Of a stretch of 64,000 nucleotides of DNA, positions 27,048 through 41,741 are shown one piece after another (position 1 is the first letter of the stretch; each line of letters starts with the position of its first letter). Under the pieces are notes generated by a model. That model was not told the origin of the DNA. It worked only from the letters and a program-made list of their open reading frames with translations, and made no database searches. Source of the DNA: Ancylobacter polymorphus (GTDB taxonomy: Bacteria; Pseudomonadota; Alphaproteobacteria; Rhizobiales; Xanthobacteraceae); NCBI RefSeq assembly GCF_030813495.1, contig NZ_JAUSUI010000007.1, positions 1 to 64,000 on the forward strand, given 5' to 3'. The position numbers were made by a program, and so were the translations under genes.

Positions 27048-28139
27048 TCAGCCCGGCGTGCCGAGCGGCTGCTGCTGGGTGATGCAGTGGATATTGCCGC
27101 CGCCGAGAATGATCTCGTGCGTGGGCACGCCCACCACCTCGCGCTCCGGGAACAGCCGGGCGAGGATGGCGCGAGCCTCCTCGTCCTTTGCCGGATCGAG
27201 CAGCGGCATCAGTACAAAACCGTTGCCGAGATAGAAATTGGCATAGGAGGCGCCAAGCCGCTCGCCGGGGCGGCGCGACATGGTGCCGGGCTCGGTGCCG
27301 AGGTCGAGCGCTTCCTCGCCCGTGCGGAACAGCGGGCCGGGCAGCGGCAGGGTGACAATCTCGAGCGCGCGGCCGCGCGCGTCGGTCATCGTCGACAGCC
27401 GCTCGCGTGCATCCTTGGAGATGGCGTATTGCGGGTCGAGCGGGTCGTCGCAGCCGGTGAGAGCCACCATGCCGGGGCGGACGAAGCAGGCGAGGTTGTC
27501 GATATGGCCCGAGGTTTCGTCATCGACGAGGCCGGCGCCAAGCCAGAGCACCTTGGAGACGCCGAGATAGTCCTTGAGATGCTGCTCGATCTCCTCACGC
27601 GTGAGGTCCGGGTTACGGTTCGGGTTGAGCAGGCATTCCTCGGTGGTCAGCACCGTGCCTTCGCCGTCGACATGGATCGAGCCGCCTTCGAGAACGAGCG
27701 GGGCGGCGTAGCGCGGCGCCCGCTCGATCTCCAGCATCTTGGCGGCGATCAGTTCGTCCTGGTCAAAGGGCGTGTAGAGCCCGCCCCAGGCGTTGAAACC
27801 CCAATCCACCCCGCGAAGCCGGCCGGCCGAATCGGTGAGGAAGGTGGCCCCGCTGTCGCGGCACCAGGAATCGTCCGAGGTCGCCTCCACCACCCGAACC
27901 GAGGGCGGCAGGGCGGCGCGGGCATGCCGCCACTGGCGCGGGCTCGCCAGCATGGTGACCGGCTCGAAACGGGCAATGGCGCTGGCGACGGCGACGAAGG
28001 CGGCCTGCGCCGGTTCGGCATCGGCGCGCCAATTGTCCGGCCGCTCCGGCCAGATCATCCAGCTGCCGGCATGCGGCTCCCATTCCGCCGGCATGCGGAA
28101 GCCGTCGGCGGCGGGCAAGGTGGTGAAGGTCTCGCTCAT
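27048..28139 (-). CDS. aguA: Agmatine deiminase
   Basis: AguA hydrolyses agmatine to N-carbamoylputrescine. The 363-residue product belongs to the guanidino-group-modifying family (PPAD fold). It shows MPAEWEPHAGSWMIWPERPDNW, DDSWCRDSGATFL, LEGGSIHVDGEGT, DDETSGHIDNLACF, and the nucleophile Cys in GGGNIHCITQQ near the C terminus. The next enzyme of the pathway (aguB) lies just upstream on the same strand with a gap of four bases. Confidence 0.95.
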   Translation of the reverse strand: MSETFTTLPAADGFRMPAEWEPHAGSWMIWPERPDNWRADAEPAQAAFVAVASAIARFEPVTMLASPRQWRHARAALPPSVRVVEATSDDSWCRDSGATFLTDSAGRLRGVDWGFNAWGGLYTPFDQDELIAAKMLEIERAPRYAAPLVLEGGSIHVDGEGTVLTTEECLLNPNRNPDLTREEIEQHLKDYLGVSKVLWLGAGLVDDETSGHIDNLACFVRPGMVALTGCDDPLDPQYAISKDARERLSTMTDARGRALEIVTLPLPGPLFRTGEEALDLGTEPGTMSRRPGERLGASYANFYLGNGFVLMPLLDPAKDEEARAILARLFPEREVVGVPTHEIILGGGNIHCITQQQPLGTPG

Positions 28140-28143
28140 GCTC

Positions 28144-29034
28144 TCACCCGATCGCCCGCGTCGGCGCCCGCCCGTCGAGGGTCAGTACCGGAGCGTAAAG
28201 TTCCGGCCGGCGATCGCGGAACACGCCCCAGCTGTGGCGCTGGCGGGCGATGCCGTCGAGGTCGAAGGTGGCGGTGAGCACGGCCTCTTCTTCCCGCCCG
28301 GCTTCCGCGACCTTCTCGCCGGTCGGCCCGGCGATGAAAGAGGAGCCGTAGAAGGTGATGGAGGTACCGTTGCGGCCTTCCTCGCGGCCGATACGGTTGG
28401 AGGCGATAACCGGCATCAGATTGGCGCCGGCATGGCCCTGCATCACCCGCTGCCAGTGGCCGGCCGAATCGAGAGTGGCATCATGCGGCTCGGAGCCGAT
28501 GGCGGTGGGGTAGAGCAGCACTTCGGCACCGAGCAGCGCCATGGTGCGCGCGCATTCCGGGAACCACTGGTCCCAGCAGATGCCGACGCCGACGCGGCCT
28601 ACCGCCGTGTTCCAGACCCGGAAGCCGGTGTCGCCGGGCGAGAAATAGAACTTCTCGGTGTAGCCGGGTCCATCGGGGATATGGCTCTTGCGGTACAGGC
28701 CGAGCACCTCGCCGTCCGCATCCACCATGGCGAGGCTATTGAAGGCCGCCGGCCCGGCACGCTCGAAGAAGGAGACCGGCAGCACGACGCCCAGTTCCTT
28801 CGCCAGACGGGCGAAATGCGCCACCAGCCGATTGCCCTCGAAAGGCTTGGCGAGGTCGAGGAATTCGTGCAGCTGGTCCTGGCAGAAATAGGGGGTCTCG
28901 AACAGCTCCTGCAGCAGGATGAGCTTCGCGCCCCGCGCGGCGGCTTCGCGCACCAGGGCTTCGGCGCGGGCGATATTGCCCTCGATATCCCAGTCGCAGC
29001 GCATCTGGGTGGCGGCGACAGTCAGGCTGCGCAT
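28144..29034 (-). CDS. aguB: N-carbamoylputrescine amidase
   Basis: AguB, a nitrilase-superfamily enzyme, releases putrescine, CO2 and ammonia from N-carbamoylputrescine. The 296-residue product has the Glu-Lys-Cys triad: Glu in LILLQELFE near residue 43, Lys in YRKSHIPDGPGY near 117 and Cys in VGICWDQWFPE near 154. It is co-directional with aguA; together they form the plant/bacterial agmatine-to-putrescine route and may tie in with the polyamine-type importer at 4.5-8.8 kb. Confidence 0.95.
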   Translation of the reverse strand: MRSLTVAATQMRCDWDIEGNIARAEALVREAAARGAKLILLQELFETPYFCQDQLHEFLDLAKPFEGNRLVAHFARLAKELGVVLPVSFFERAGPAAFNSLAMVDADGEVLGLYRKSHIPDGPGYTEKFYFSPGDTGFRVWNTAVGRVGVGICWDQWFPECARTMALLGAEVLLYPTAIGSEPHDATLDSAGHWQRVMQGHAGANLMPVIASNRIGREEGRNGTSITFYGSSFIAGPTGEKVAEAGREEEAVLTATFDLDGIARQRHSWGVFRDRRPELYAPVLTLDGRAPTRAIG

Positions 29035-29063
29035 TTAGATCTCCGAATCGATGTGAAGGCCGG

Positions 29064-29405
29064 TCAGTTGACGGCGCGCAGCGGCTTTTCCAGCACCGCG
29101 ATGACGCGCGCAAGCTCATGCCCGCGTTTGAGGATGAGGCCGGTTTGCGACACCACCGTGTAGGCGCCCTGTTTGCGGGCGAGGCGCGGGTCCTTTTCGA
29201 TGCGGTAGATCGGCACCTCGGTGGCGCGGCGGAAAATGGAGAACACCGCCTTGTCGCGGGTGAAGTCGATGGCGTAGTCCCGCCATTCGCCCAGGGCGAC
29301 CATGCGGCCGTAGAGATCGAGGATGCGGTCGAGTTCGCGCCGGTCGAAGGTGACGCGATCAACGCGCGCACCGGCCGGCAAGGCTATGGGCTCGATGTCC
29401 GCCAC
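29064..29405 (-). CDS. DUF2794 family protein
   Basis: A 113-residue protein of unknown function that I recognise as an alphaproteobacterial conserved family. The core is FDRRELDRILDLYGRMVA, EWRDYAIDF, AVFSIFRRATEVPIYRIEK and QTGLILKRGHEL. It has no signal peptide or membrane segment. It lies 29 bases upstream of aguB on the same strand, so it may head that operon. Confidence 0.75.
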   Translation of the reverse strand: MADIEPIALPAGARVDRVTFDRRELDRILDLYGRMVALGEWRDYAIDFTRDKAVFSIFRRATEVPIYRIEKDPRLARKQGAYTVVSQTGLILKRGHELARVIAVLEKPLRAVN

Positions 29406-29556
29406 GCGGCGCCTCCGGCCTGTGCAGCCCGGCGTGAGCGGGCCTGTGGGCTGAACCGTGTCATGTCGCCGTCATGATCCACCGCCCGGCGCGCGGCTTC
29501 AAGTCCCCTGCTCGCACGCCCGGCGGAGCGGCCGCAGCGGAGGCGACGCCGGAACG

Positions 29557-29585
29557 AAAAAAGGGCCGGCGACATGGCCGGCCCT
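29557..29585 (-). terminator. Rho-independent terminator
   Basis: On the minus strand GGGCCGGC (29584-29577) and GCCGGCCC (29570-29563) form an 8-bp GC stem with a six-base loop, followed directly by TTTTTT (29562-29557). It is the clearest intrinsic terminator in the window. It ends a minus-strand transcript coming from the right, either the structured RNA candidate or the acnA/DUF1223 region. Confidence 0.9.
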
Positions 29586-29745
29586 GAAGAGCAATTCGGG
29601 GATTGAACCTAGGTAGCGTCAGGCCGGCCCACAAACGCCGCGGGGGGCTGGGGGGCTGGGAAACCGATGCGCTCGCGAACCGGCCCAACGCTATGGTGCG
29701 AGGATGGCGGGCGCTCGGGGCATCGCAACGGCCGAATTCAGGCAG
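29586..29745 (-). ncRNA. Candidate structured small RNA, possibly 6S-like
   Basis: The 437-base gap 29406-29842 has no convincing protein gene. The part just before the terminator folds as one long interrupted hairpin. A closing stem AATTCGG/CCGAATT pairs about 29733-29739 with 29593-29599. An inner stem pairs AGCGT-TG-GGCCGG (29692-29680) with CCGGCC-TG-ACGCT (29627-29615). Unpaired strands between them contain TGCCCCGAGCG on one side and ACCTAGGTTCAATCC on the other. Closing stem, large central bubble and apical stem, with a size near 160 bases, recall 6S RNA, which binds RNA polymerase; the bubble sequences are reminiscent but this is not proven. It could instead be an operon 3' UTR. Confidence 0.45.
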
Positions 29746-29842
29746 CCTTGTGTTTTCGGTTAACGAGGCCGTGATTCGGTTGTCCCGGTATCATCGAACG
29801 TCCAAGCTCCTCAAACGTCCAAGCGTCCCGAATCTCCACATG

Positions 29843-30661
29843 TCAGTCGAGCGGCTGCAGTGCCGCCCCGACCATGGTGCCGGGCTCAGTGGACGAACCC
29901 GTCTGGACGAACACCGCCACCGCGTCGATGCCATCGCCGGGCGCACGGTGGACCGGGGCCTGGAAACGGGCGGGCATCCCTTCCCAAGTGCCGAGCCGCA
30001 CCCAGCCGCGCACCACATTGTGGTAGACGACGTGGGCGCCCTCATTCTCACCTCGGCCGATCTCGACCTCCATGCGGCTCGCCACCGGGCAGAGCCACAC
30101 CTCGGCCTTGGCCGCCCCGGGCAGGGCGCCGATCTGAACCGTGACATTACCCGCAACGGACTCGACCGACACCGGCACGACGGGGGCGGAACTGGCGGCC
30201 AGCACGCGCTCCAGTGCCGCCCGGTCCGAGCCGATGGTCATGGCGCGGCCGTTCACCACCGCCTGGGGGGTGAACATCTTGCCGTCGCCGCGCATATGGG
30301 CATAGGCCTTCTGGCGCAGCGAATGCCCATGCTTGGCGAGCGTGTCCTTCCAGCCGAGATAGTCCCAGTAATCCACCGCCAGGGTGAGGGCGAGCACGTC
30401 GGAGCGGGCGGCGAGTTCACCCATCAGCTTGTCGGCCGGCGGGCAGGAGGAGCAGCCCTGGCTGGTGAACAGCTCGATCACCGCCTTCGGCGCGGTTATG
30501 GGCTTCACCGGCTCGGCCTTGACAGGCATGTCCTCGGCATGGGCCCCGGCAGGAGCGAACAGCACGCTCATCAGGGCGAGGGTGACGCCCGAAAACAGCG
30601 CACGGGTGAGAAGTGAGGCGCGGACGGGCGGGCCGAAAGCGGAAGCGGCGGTCAGGGACAT
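29843..30661 (-). CDS. DUF1223 thioredoxin-like secreted protein
   Basis: A 272-residue protein with a long N-terminal signal region (LFSGVTLALMSVLFAPAGAHA, cleavage probably after AHA near residue 42). The conserved start of the domain is VIELFTSQGCSSCPPADKLM, with a CxxC that suggests a thioredoxin-like fold. DYWDYLGWKDTLA and TPQAVVNGR are typical of DUF1223. The function is unknown; secreted redox roles have been guessed. It often lies next to acnA in related bacteria, as here. Confidence 0.85.
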   Translation of the reverse strand: MSLTAASAFGPPVRASLLTRALFSGVTLALMSVLFAPAGAHAEDMPVKAEPVKPITAPKAVIELFTSQGCSSCPPADKLMGELAARSDVLALTLAVDYWDYLGWKDTLAKHGHSLRQKAYAHMRGDGKMFTPQAVVNGRAMTIGSDRAALERVLAASSAPVVPVSVESVAGNVTVQIGALPGAAKAEVWLCPVASRMEVEIGRGENEGAHVVYHNVVRGWVRLGTWEGMPARFQAPVHRAPGDGIDAVAVFVQTGSSTEPGTMVGAALQPLD

Positions 30662-30881
30662 GTCGGGCGCTTGTCCTTGGGCGCGGGGACTCAGGGCACG
30701 CAGCGGGCAGCCCGCCTAAAGGCCGCCCTCGCAGGGTTCGACGCGGGCCCGTGCCCGGATCGCCGGCGGGCCTGCGCCCAAGGCAATAGGACGGCACGGG
30801 GCGCGCCACCAGTCACATTCGGGTGTCGCCGTTGACGCCAGCGTGACGTGGCGGGGCGTTCTGGGCGGATGAAGCGGATAC

Positions 30882-30923
30882 GACAAGGCCGGCACAGGAG
30901 GTGTCCCGTGCCGGCCAGTTGTC
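30882..30923 (-). terminator. Hairpin after acnA
   Basis: GGCCGGCAC (30887-30895) pairs with GTGCCGGCC (30908-30916), extended by GACAA/TTGTC on the outside with a two-base bulge. It lies 17 bases past the acnA stop. No T-run follows, so termination may be Rho-assisted. Confidence 0.6.
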
Positions 30924-30939
30924 AAGACGCGCTGTCGGT

Positions 30940-33624
<2,685 letters not shown>

Positions 33625-33844
33625 GGCTGGCAGATCCCCGCTAACAAAGTGACAGGATGCGCCGGGCCTTGGAAGGAAGTGGGCTCGCGGGCTATAGCTC
33701 AGCTCGCGCGGGCTTTGGCAGGGCGCCGGGCGCATCGTTCAGTTTTCTATATAGAGCCATTTCAAACTTCGATCCTAGAGGGCATGACGCGATGCATTGG
33801 AAATTTGTGCGGCGCGTCGGCAGCTTCCGGGCGCGGGGCCTCTG

Positions 33845-34483
33845 ATGCGGCTCGTGGTGGCCGATCTCGCCTGCCGACGCGGCGTGCGCCTGCTGTTTCA
33901 GGGGCTGGGCTTCACCCTTGAGGCGGGACGGGCGCTCATCGTCACCGGGCCGAATGGCACCGGCAAATCCTCGCTTCTGCGCCTTCTCGCCGGACTGGCG
34001 CGGCCGGAGGCGGGCACACTGCGCCTCGACGGCGCGCCGGAGCCGGACGATTTCGCCGAGGAGACACATTATCTCGGTCATCTCGACGCGCATAAGCCGT
34101 CGCTCTCCGCGCAGGAAAACCTCGCCTTCTGGCGCGCCATGCTGGGCCGCCCGGCGCTCACCGTCGGGGCGGCGATGGAGGCGGTCGGGCTCGGCGGGCT
34201 GGAGCGTCTGCCGGTGGCGGTGCTCTCGGCCGGGCAGAAGCGCCGCTTGGCGCTGGCACGTCTCCTCGTGGCGCAGCGCCCGCTCTGGCTGCTGGACGAG
34301 CCGACAACGGCGCTGGACGTGTCCGCGCAGGCACGCTTCGGCGAGCTGGCGCGGGCGCATGTGGCGGCGGGCGGGTTGATCGTCGCCGCCACCCATGCCC
34401 CGCTCGATTTCGGGCCCAGCGACGCGCTCGACCTCGGGGCCTGGCGGCCGGCGCGGGCTCTCCTGACGGAGGAGGGGCTGTGA
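33845..34483 (+). CDS. ccmA: Haem exporter ATPase CcmA
   Basis: CcmA powers the CcmABCD complex that releases haem-loaded CcmE for cytochrome c maturation. Starting at ATG 33845 it has 212 residues: Walker A TGPNGTGKSSLL near residue 36, LSAGQKRRLALARL signature and Walker B LLDEPTTALD. ETHYLGHLDAHKP is typical of CcmA. The frame continues upstream to 33797, but the family starts at MRLVVADLACRRG. A CTATATAG box (33747-33754) in the acnA-ccmA gap could serve as -10 for either strand. Confidence 0.92.
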   Translation: MRLVVADLACRRGVRLLFQGLGFTLEAGRALIVTGPNGTGKSSLLRLLAGLARPEAGTLRLDGAPEPDDFAEETHYLGHLDAHKPSLSAQENLAFWRAMLGRPALTVGAAMEAVGLGGLERLPVAVLSAGQKRRLALARLLVAQRPLWLLDEPTTALDVSAQARFGELARAHVAAGGLIVAATHAPLDFGPSDALDLGAWRPARALLTEEGL

Positions 34484-35151
34484 GACGGGCGTTCCTGGCG
34501 TTGCTCGCCCGCGACCTGCGGCTGGCCTTCCGCGCCGGCGGCGGGGCGGGGCTCGGCGTCGTTTTCTTCCTGGCGGTGGTTGTGGTGACGCCCTTCGCCA
34601 TCGGGCCGGACCTCGCTCTGCTCGCCCGCATCGGCCCGGCGATTCTGTGGATCGGCGCGCTCCTCGCCTCGCTGATCGGCCTCGACCGCCTGTTCGCGGC
34701 GGATGCGGAAGATGGCGCGCTCGATGTGCTCGCCATGGCCCCGCTACCGCTGGAGCTGGTGGCCGCGGCCAAGGGGCTGGCGCACTGGATCGCCACCGGC
34801 CTGCCGCTGGTGCTGGCCGCGCCGGTGCTGGCGCTGCTGCTCAACCTTGCGCCCGCGTCGATCGGGGCGCTGACGCTGACCCTGCTGGTGGGCACGCCCG
34901 CCATCACCTTTCTCGGCCTGATCGGCGCCGCTTTCGCGGCCGTGTTCCGGCGCGGCGGGCTGCTGGTGGCGGTGCTGGTCATGCCGCTGACTATACCGGT
35001 GCTGATTTTCGCCGTCGCCGCGACGGCCACCGCGCTGGGCGGCACCGTGCCCTTCGGCACGCCGTTCCGCATCCTGCTCGGCCTGTCGCTCGCGGCGCTG
35101 GTGCTCGGGCCGGTGGCGGCGGCGGCGGCGCTGCGGGTGGCGCGCGACTGA
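34480..35151 (+). CDS. ccmB: Haem exporter membrane subunit CcmB
   Basis: CcmB is the six-span inner-membrane partner of CcmA, 223 residues here. The GTG start overlaps the ccmA stop. The first residues RRAFLALLARDLRLAFR, the conserved LDRLFAADAEDGALDVLAMAPLPLE and the following membrane helices fit the family. ccmC, ccmD and ccmG, which usually follow, are not present; the next gene is atpH. Confidence 0.92.
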   Translation: MRRAFLALLARDLRLAFRAGGGAGLGVVFFLAVVVVTPFAIGPDLALLARIGPAILWIGALLASLIGLDRLFAADAEDGALDVLAMAPLPLELVAAAKGLAHWIATGLPLVLAAPVLALLLNLAPASIGALTLTLLVGTPAITFLGLIGAAFAAVFRRGGLLVAVLVMPLTIPVLIFAVAATATALGGTVPFGTPFRILLGLSLAALVLGPVAAAAALRVARD

Positions 35152-35526
35152 TCCCGCGTCGCCTGCTGACGGCTCGGCGCCGGGCTCTGGTATGCCAGAC
35201 CCCGCGACATCCTCGCGCAGGGGTGGAAAAGCCGGCGCGCCAATGTCCGGGCGGCGCGGTGCAACAATGCGCCGCAGGGCCCGCAAAGCCTTGTGGCATC
35301 ATGAGATGGTGCACTGGCGGGGAATCTCCGGCCGCTGCGTCAGTTGCCCCGGTTTTTCCCTCACGCGCTCGTGTTGCAGCATGCGGAGAGCCGTGTTAGG
35401 GAACCGCCGACTTCGCTGTCGGGTAAGGGAAACCCCTACGCCGCCTTGAGTTCACATCCTTCCAGTCCGGAAGAAGCGTCCCCTCCCGGGCGGCGCGCGC
35501 TCCGGACGAGCCCCGAGAGAGGCAAC
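35152..35526 (+). promoter_or_regulatory. Intergenic leader of the atp operon
   Basis: This 375-base gap holds no gene I can support. A small inverted repeat (TCTGG-TATG-CCAGA) follows ccmB. A weak promoter-like pair TTGCAG (35374-35379) and TTAGGG about 16 bases later lies about 125 bases before atpH. The region should contain the atp promoter and leader, but no element is convincing. Confidence 0.25.
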
Positions 35527-37613
<2,087 letters not shown>

Positions 37614-37637
37614 TCGGCAGAGCGGAGCATCGGGTAG

Positions 37638-39978
<2,341 letters not shown>

Positions 39979-40046
39979 TCCGCGCGCCCCGGCCGTGACG
40001 GCACGGGGCGTCGATCATTGACGCTGACGCATCCCCTGGAGGATCC

Positions 40047-40463
40047 ATGGCCACCTTCCCGTTTGAACTCGTCTCGCCTGAGCGCCTCGTCTATTCCGGC
40101 GCGGTGACCGAGGTGATCGTCCCCGGCGCCGAGGGCGAGTTCGGCATCCTTGCCGGCCATGCGCCCTTCGTGTCGACGCTGAAGCCCGGCGTGCTGACGA
40201 TCAAGGGCGATGGCCCGGCGAAAAAGCTGTTCGTGCGCGGCGGCTTCGCCGAAGCCAATCCGGCCGGCCTCACCGTGCTGGCCGAGACCGCGATCCCGCT
40301 GGCCGAGCTGAAGGCGGAAAATCTCGCGCAGATGATCCGCGACGCGCAGGAAGATGTCGAGGACGCCCGCGACGAGTCCATCCGGGCCAGCCGCCAGCAG
40401 TTCCTCGAACAGCTGAAGTCCGCGGCGGCGGCGATCGAGGCGGACGCCCGCACGTCGCACTGA
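40047..40463 (+). CDS. atpC: ATP synthase F1 epsilon subunit
   Basis: Epsilon regulates F1, 138 residues. The N-terminal beta sandwich (FELVSPERLVYSGAVTEVIVPGAEGEFGILAGHAPFV) is typical; the C-terminal helices are rich in Ala, Asp and Arg. It is the last gene of the operon and is followed by an intrinsic terminator 47 bases later. Confidence 0.97.
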   Translation: MATFPFELVSPERLVYSGAVTEVIVPGAEGEFGILAGHAPFVSTLKPGVLTIKGDGPAKKLFVRGGFAEANPAGLTVLAETAIPLAELKAENLAQMIRDAQEDVEDARDESIRASRQQFLEQLKSAAAAIEADARTSH

Positions 40464-40509
40464 ACCATCCCGTCCGGTTTTGCCGCCGGCCATCAGACTA
40501 GTATGATCC

Positions 40510-40535
40510 GGGCCGCTGTCACCAGCGGCCCTTTT
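40510..40535 (+). terminator. Rho-independent terminator of the atp operon
   Basis: GGGCCGCTG (40510-40518) and CAGCGGCCC (40523-40531) form a perfect 9-bp stem with a TCAC loop, followed by TTTT. It lies only five bases before the AGGAGG of tenA, so tenA either uses read-through or has a promoter overlapping this hairpin. Confidence 0.88.
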
Positions 40536-40554
40536 CATGTCAGGAGGAAACGCC

Positions 40555-41244
40555 ATGAGCGACGGCTCGACCCTCAGCGCCCATTCCTTCAGCGCGCATG
40601 CCTGGGGCCGCAACCTGCCGACCTATGAAGCGATCCGCACCATGCCGTTCAACGCGGCACTGGCGGACGGCACGCTGTCGGCGGAGCGTTTCCGCCACTA
40701 CATGCTGCAGGACGCGCATTATCTCATCGCCTTCGGCCGGGCGCTGGCCATCGCGGCGGCGAAGGCGGAGGATCCGGACGAACTGGTTCAGTTCGCGGAG
40801 GGCGCGAAGGTCGCGGTGGTGGTGGAGCGTTCGCTGCACACGGATTTCTTCGAGAAATTCGGCATCGATGCGGACGAGTTCGCGCGCACGCCGATGTCGC
40901 CGGTGTGCCACCACTATTCCAGCTTCCTGATCGCTACCGCCTATGCCGAGCCCTATCCGGTGGTGCTGGCGGCGCTGCTGCCCTGCTTCTGGATCTATGC
41001 CGAAATCGGGCGGGACATTCTCGGCCGGGCGGTGCGGCCGAACCCTTACGATGCCTGGATCGACACCTATGCCGGCGAGGAATTCCACGAGGCGGTGCGG
41101 GCGGTGATCGCCACCACCGATCGTGCGGCGCGGGGGGCGTCGCCGGCCGTGCTCGCGCGCATGCACGCGGCCTATAAGCGGGCCACGGAGCTCGAATGGA
41201 TGTTCTGGGATTCGGCCTGGCGCCTCGCCGATTGGCCGGTCTGA
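40555..41244 (+). CDS. tenA: TenA family thiaminase II / aminopyrimidine aminohydrolase
   Basis: TenA salvages the pyrimidine of degraded thiamine by hydrolysing formylaminopyrimidine or aminopyrimidine. The 229-residue product starts at ATG 40555, nine bases after AGGAGG. Visible family pieces: ERFRHYMLQDAHYLIAFGRAL, SPVCHHYSSFL with the active-site Cys near residue 124, LLPCFWIYAEIG and the C-terminal ELEWMFWDSAW with the conserved Glu. It stands alone, with no thi genes beside it. Confidence 0.9.
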   Translation: MSDGSTLSAHSFSAHAWGRNLPTYEAIRTMPFNAALADGTLSAERFRHYMLQDAHYLIAFGRALAIAAAKAEDPDELVQFAEGAKVAVVVERSLHTDFFEKFGIDADEFARTPMSPVCHHYSSFLIATAYAEPYPVVLAALLPCFWIYAEIGRDILGRAVRPNPYDAWIDTYAGEEFHEAVRAVIATTDRAARGASPAVLARMHAAYKRATELEWMFWDSAWRLADWPV

Positions 41245-41306
41245 CCGGCGGGGCGAGGGGCGCGAGGCGAGGGCAGGCGGGGCGGCCGGGCGAAACGCCC
41301 GGCGCC

Positions 41307-41588
41307 TCAGCGGCGACGGCCCGGAGGCGGACGGCGCTGGCCGCTGCCGATCGGCGGGGTCGGTCCACCGGTCTTGTGACGGAAATTGATGCGTCCGCGC
41401 TCGAGGTCATAAGGCGACATCTCGACGACGACGCGATCGCCGACGATGGTGCGGATGCGGTTCTTCTTCATCTTGCCCGCCGCATAGGCGAGTATCTCGT
41501 GTTCATTGTCGAGCACGACGCGGAAATTGCCGTCGGGCAGAACTTCCGTCACGGTGCCGTCGAACTCGAGCAGTTCCTCTTTCGCCAT
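41307..41588 (-). CDS. infA: Translation initiation factor IF-1 with basic C-terminal extension
   Basis: IF-1 binds the ribosomal A site during initiation. The 93-residue product has the OB-fold core [60 protein letters not shown] and RGRINFR. Canonical IF-1 ends near residue 72; here about 20 residues rich in Pro, Arg and Gly follow. GAGGAG lies eight bases before the ATG. It is downstream of the DEAD-box helicase gene on the same strand. Confidence 0.92.
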   Translation of the reverse strand: MAKEELLEFDGTVTEVLPDGNFRVVLDNEHEILAYAAGKMKKNRIRTIVGDRVVVEMSPYDLERGRINFRHKTGGPTPPIGSGQRRPPPGRRR

Positions 41589-41741
41589 TAATGGCTCTCC
41601 TCGTACAGGCTGCTGCCGGCCTTGCCGCTAGGCCAATACCCTGCCGGCCGGCATTTGTCTTGTCCTGATAATGCTGCGCGGCAGCAAACACCAGAGGACC
41701 CCGCGCTCCTTTCGGTGCGCGAGGTGTTCGCTCCCTGACGA

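Noticed and set aside
29593..29627. A tRNA or tmRNA end suggested by GGTTCAATCCCC
   Set aside because: The flanks cannot form a T arm and acceptor stem; the segment fits the bubble of the longer hairpin better.
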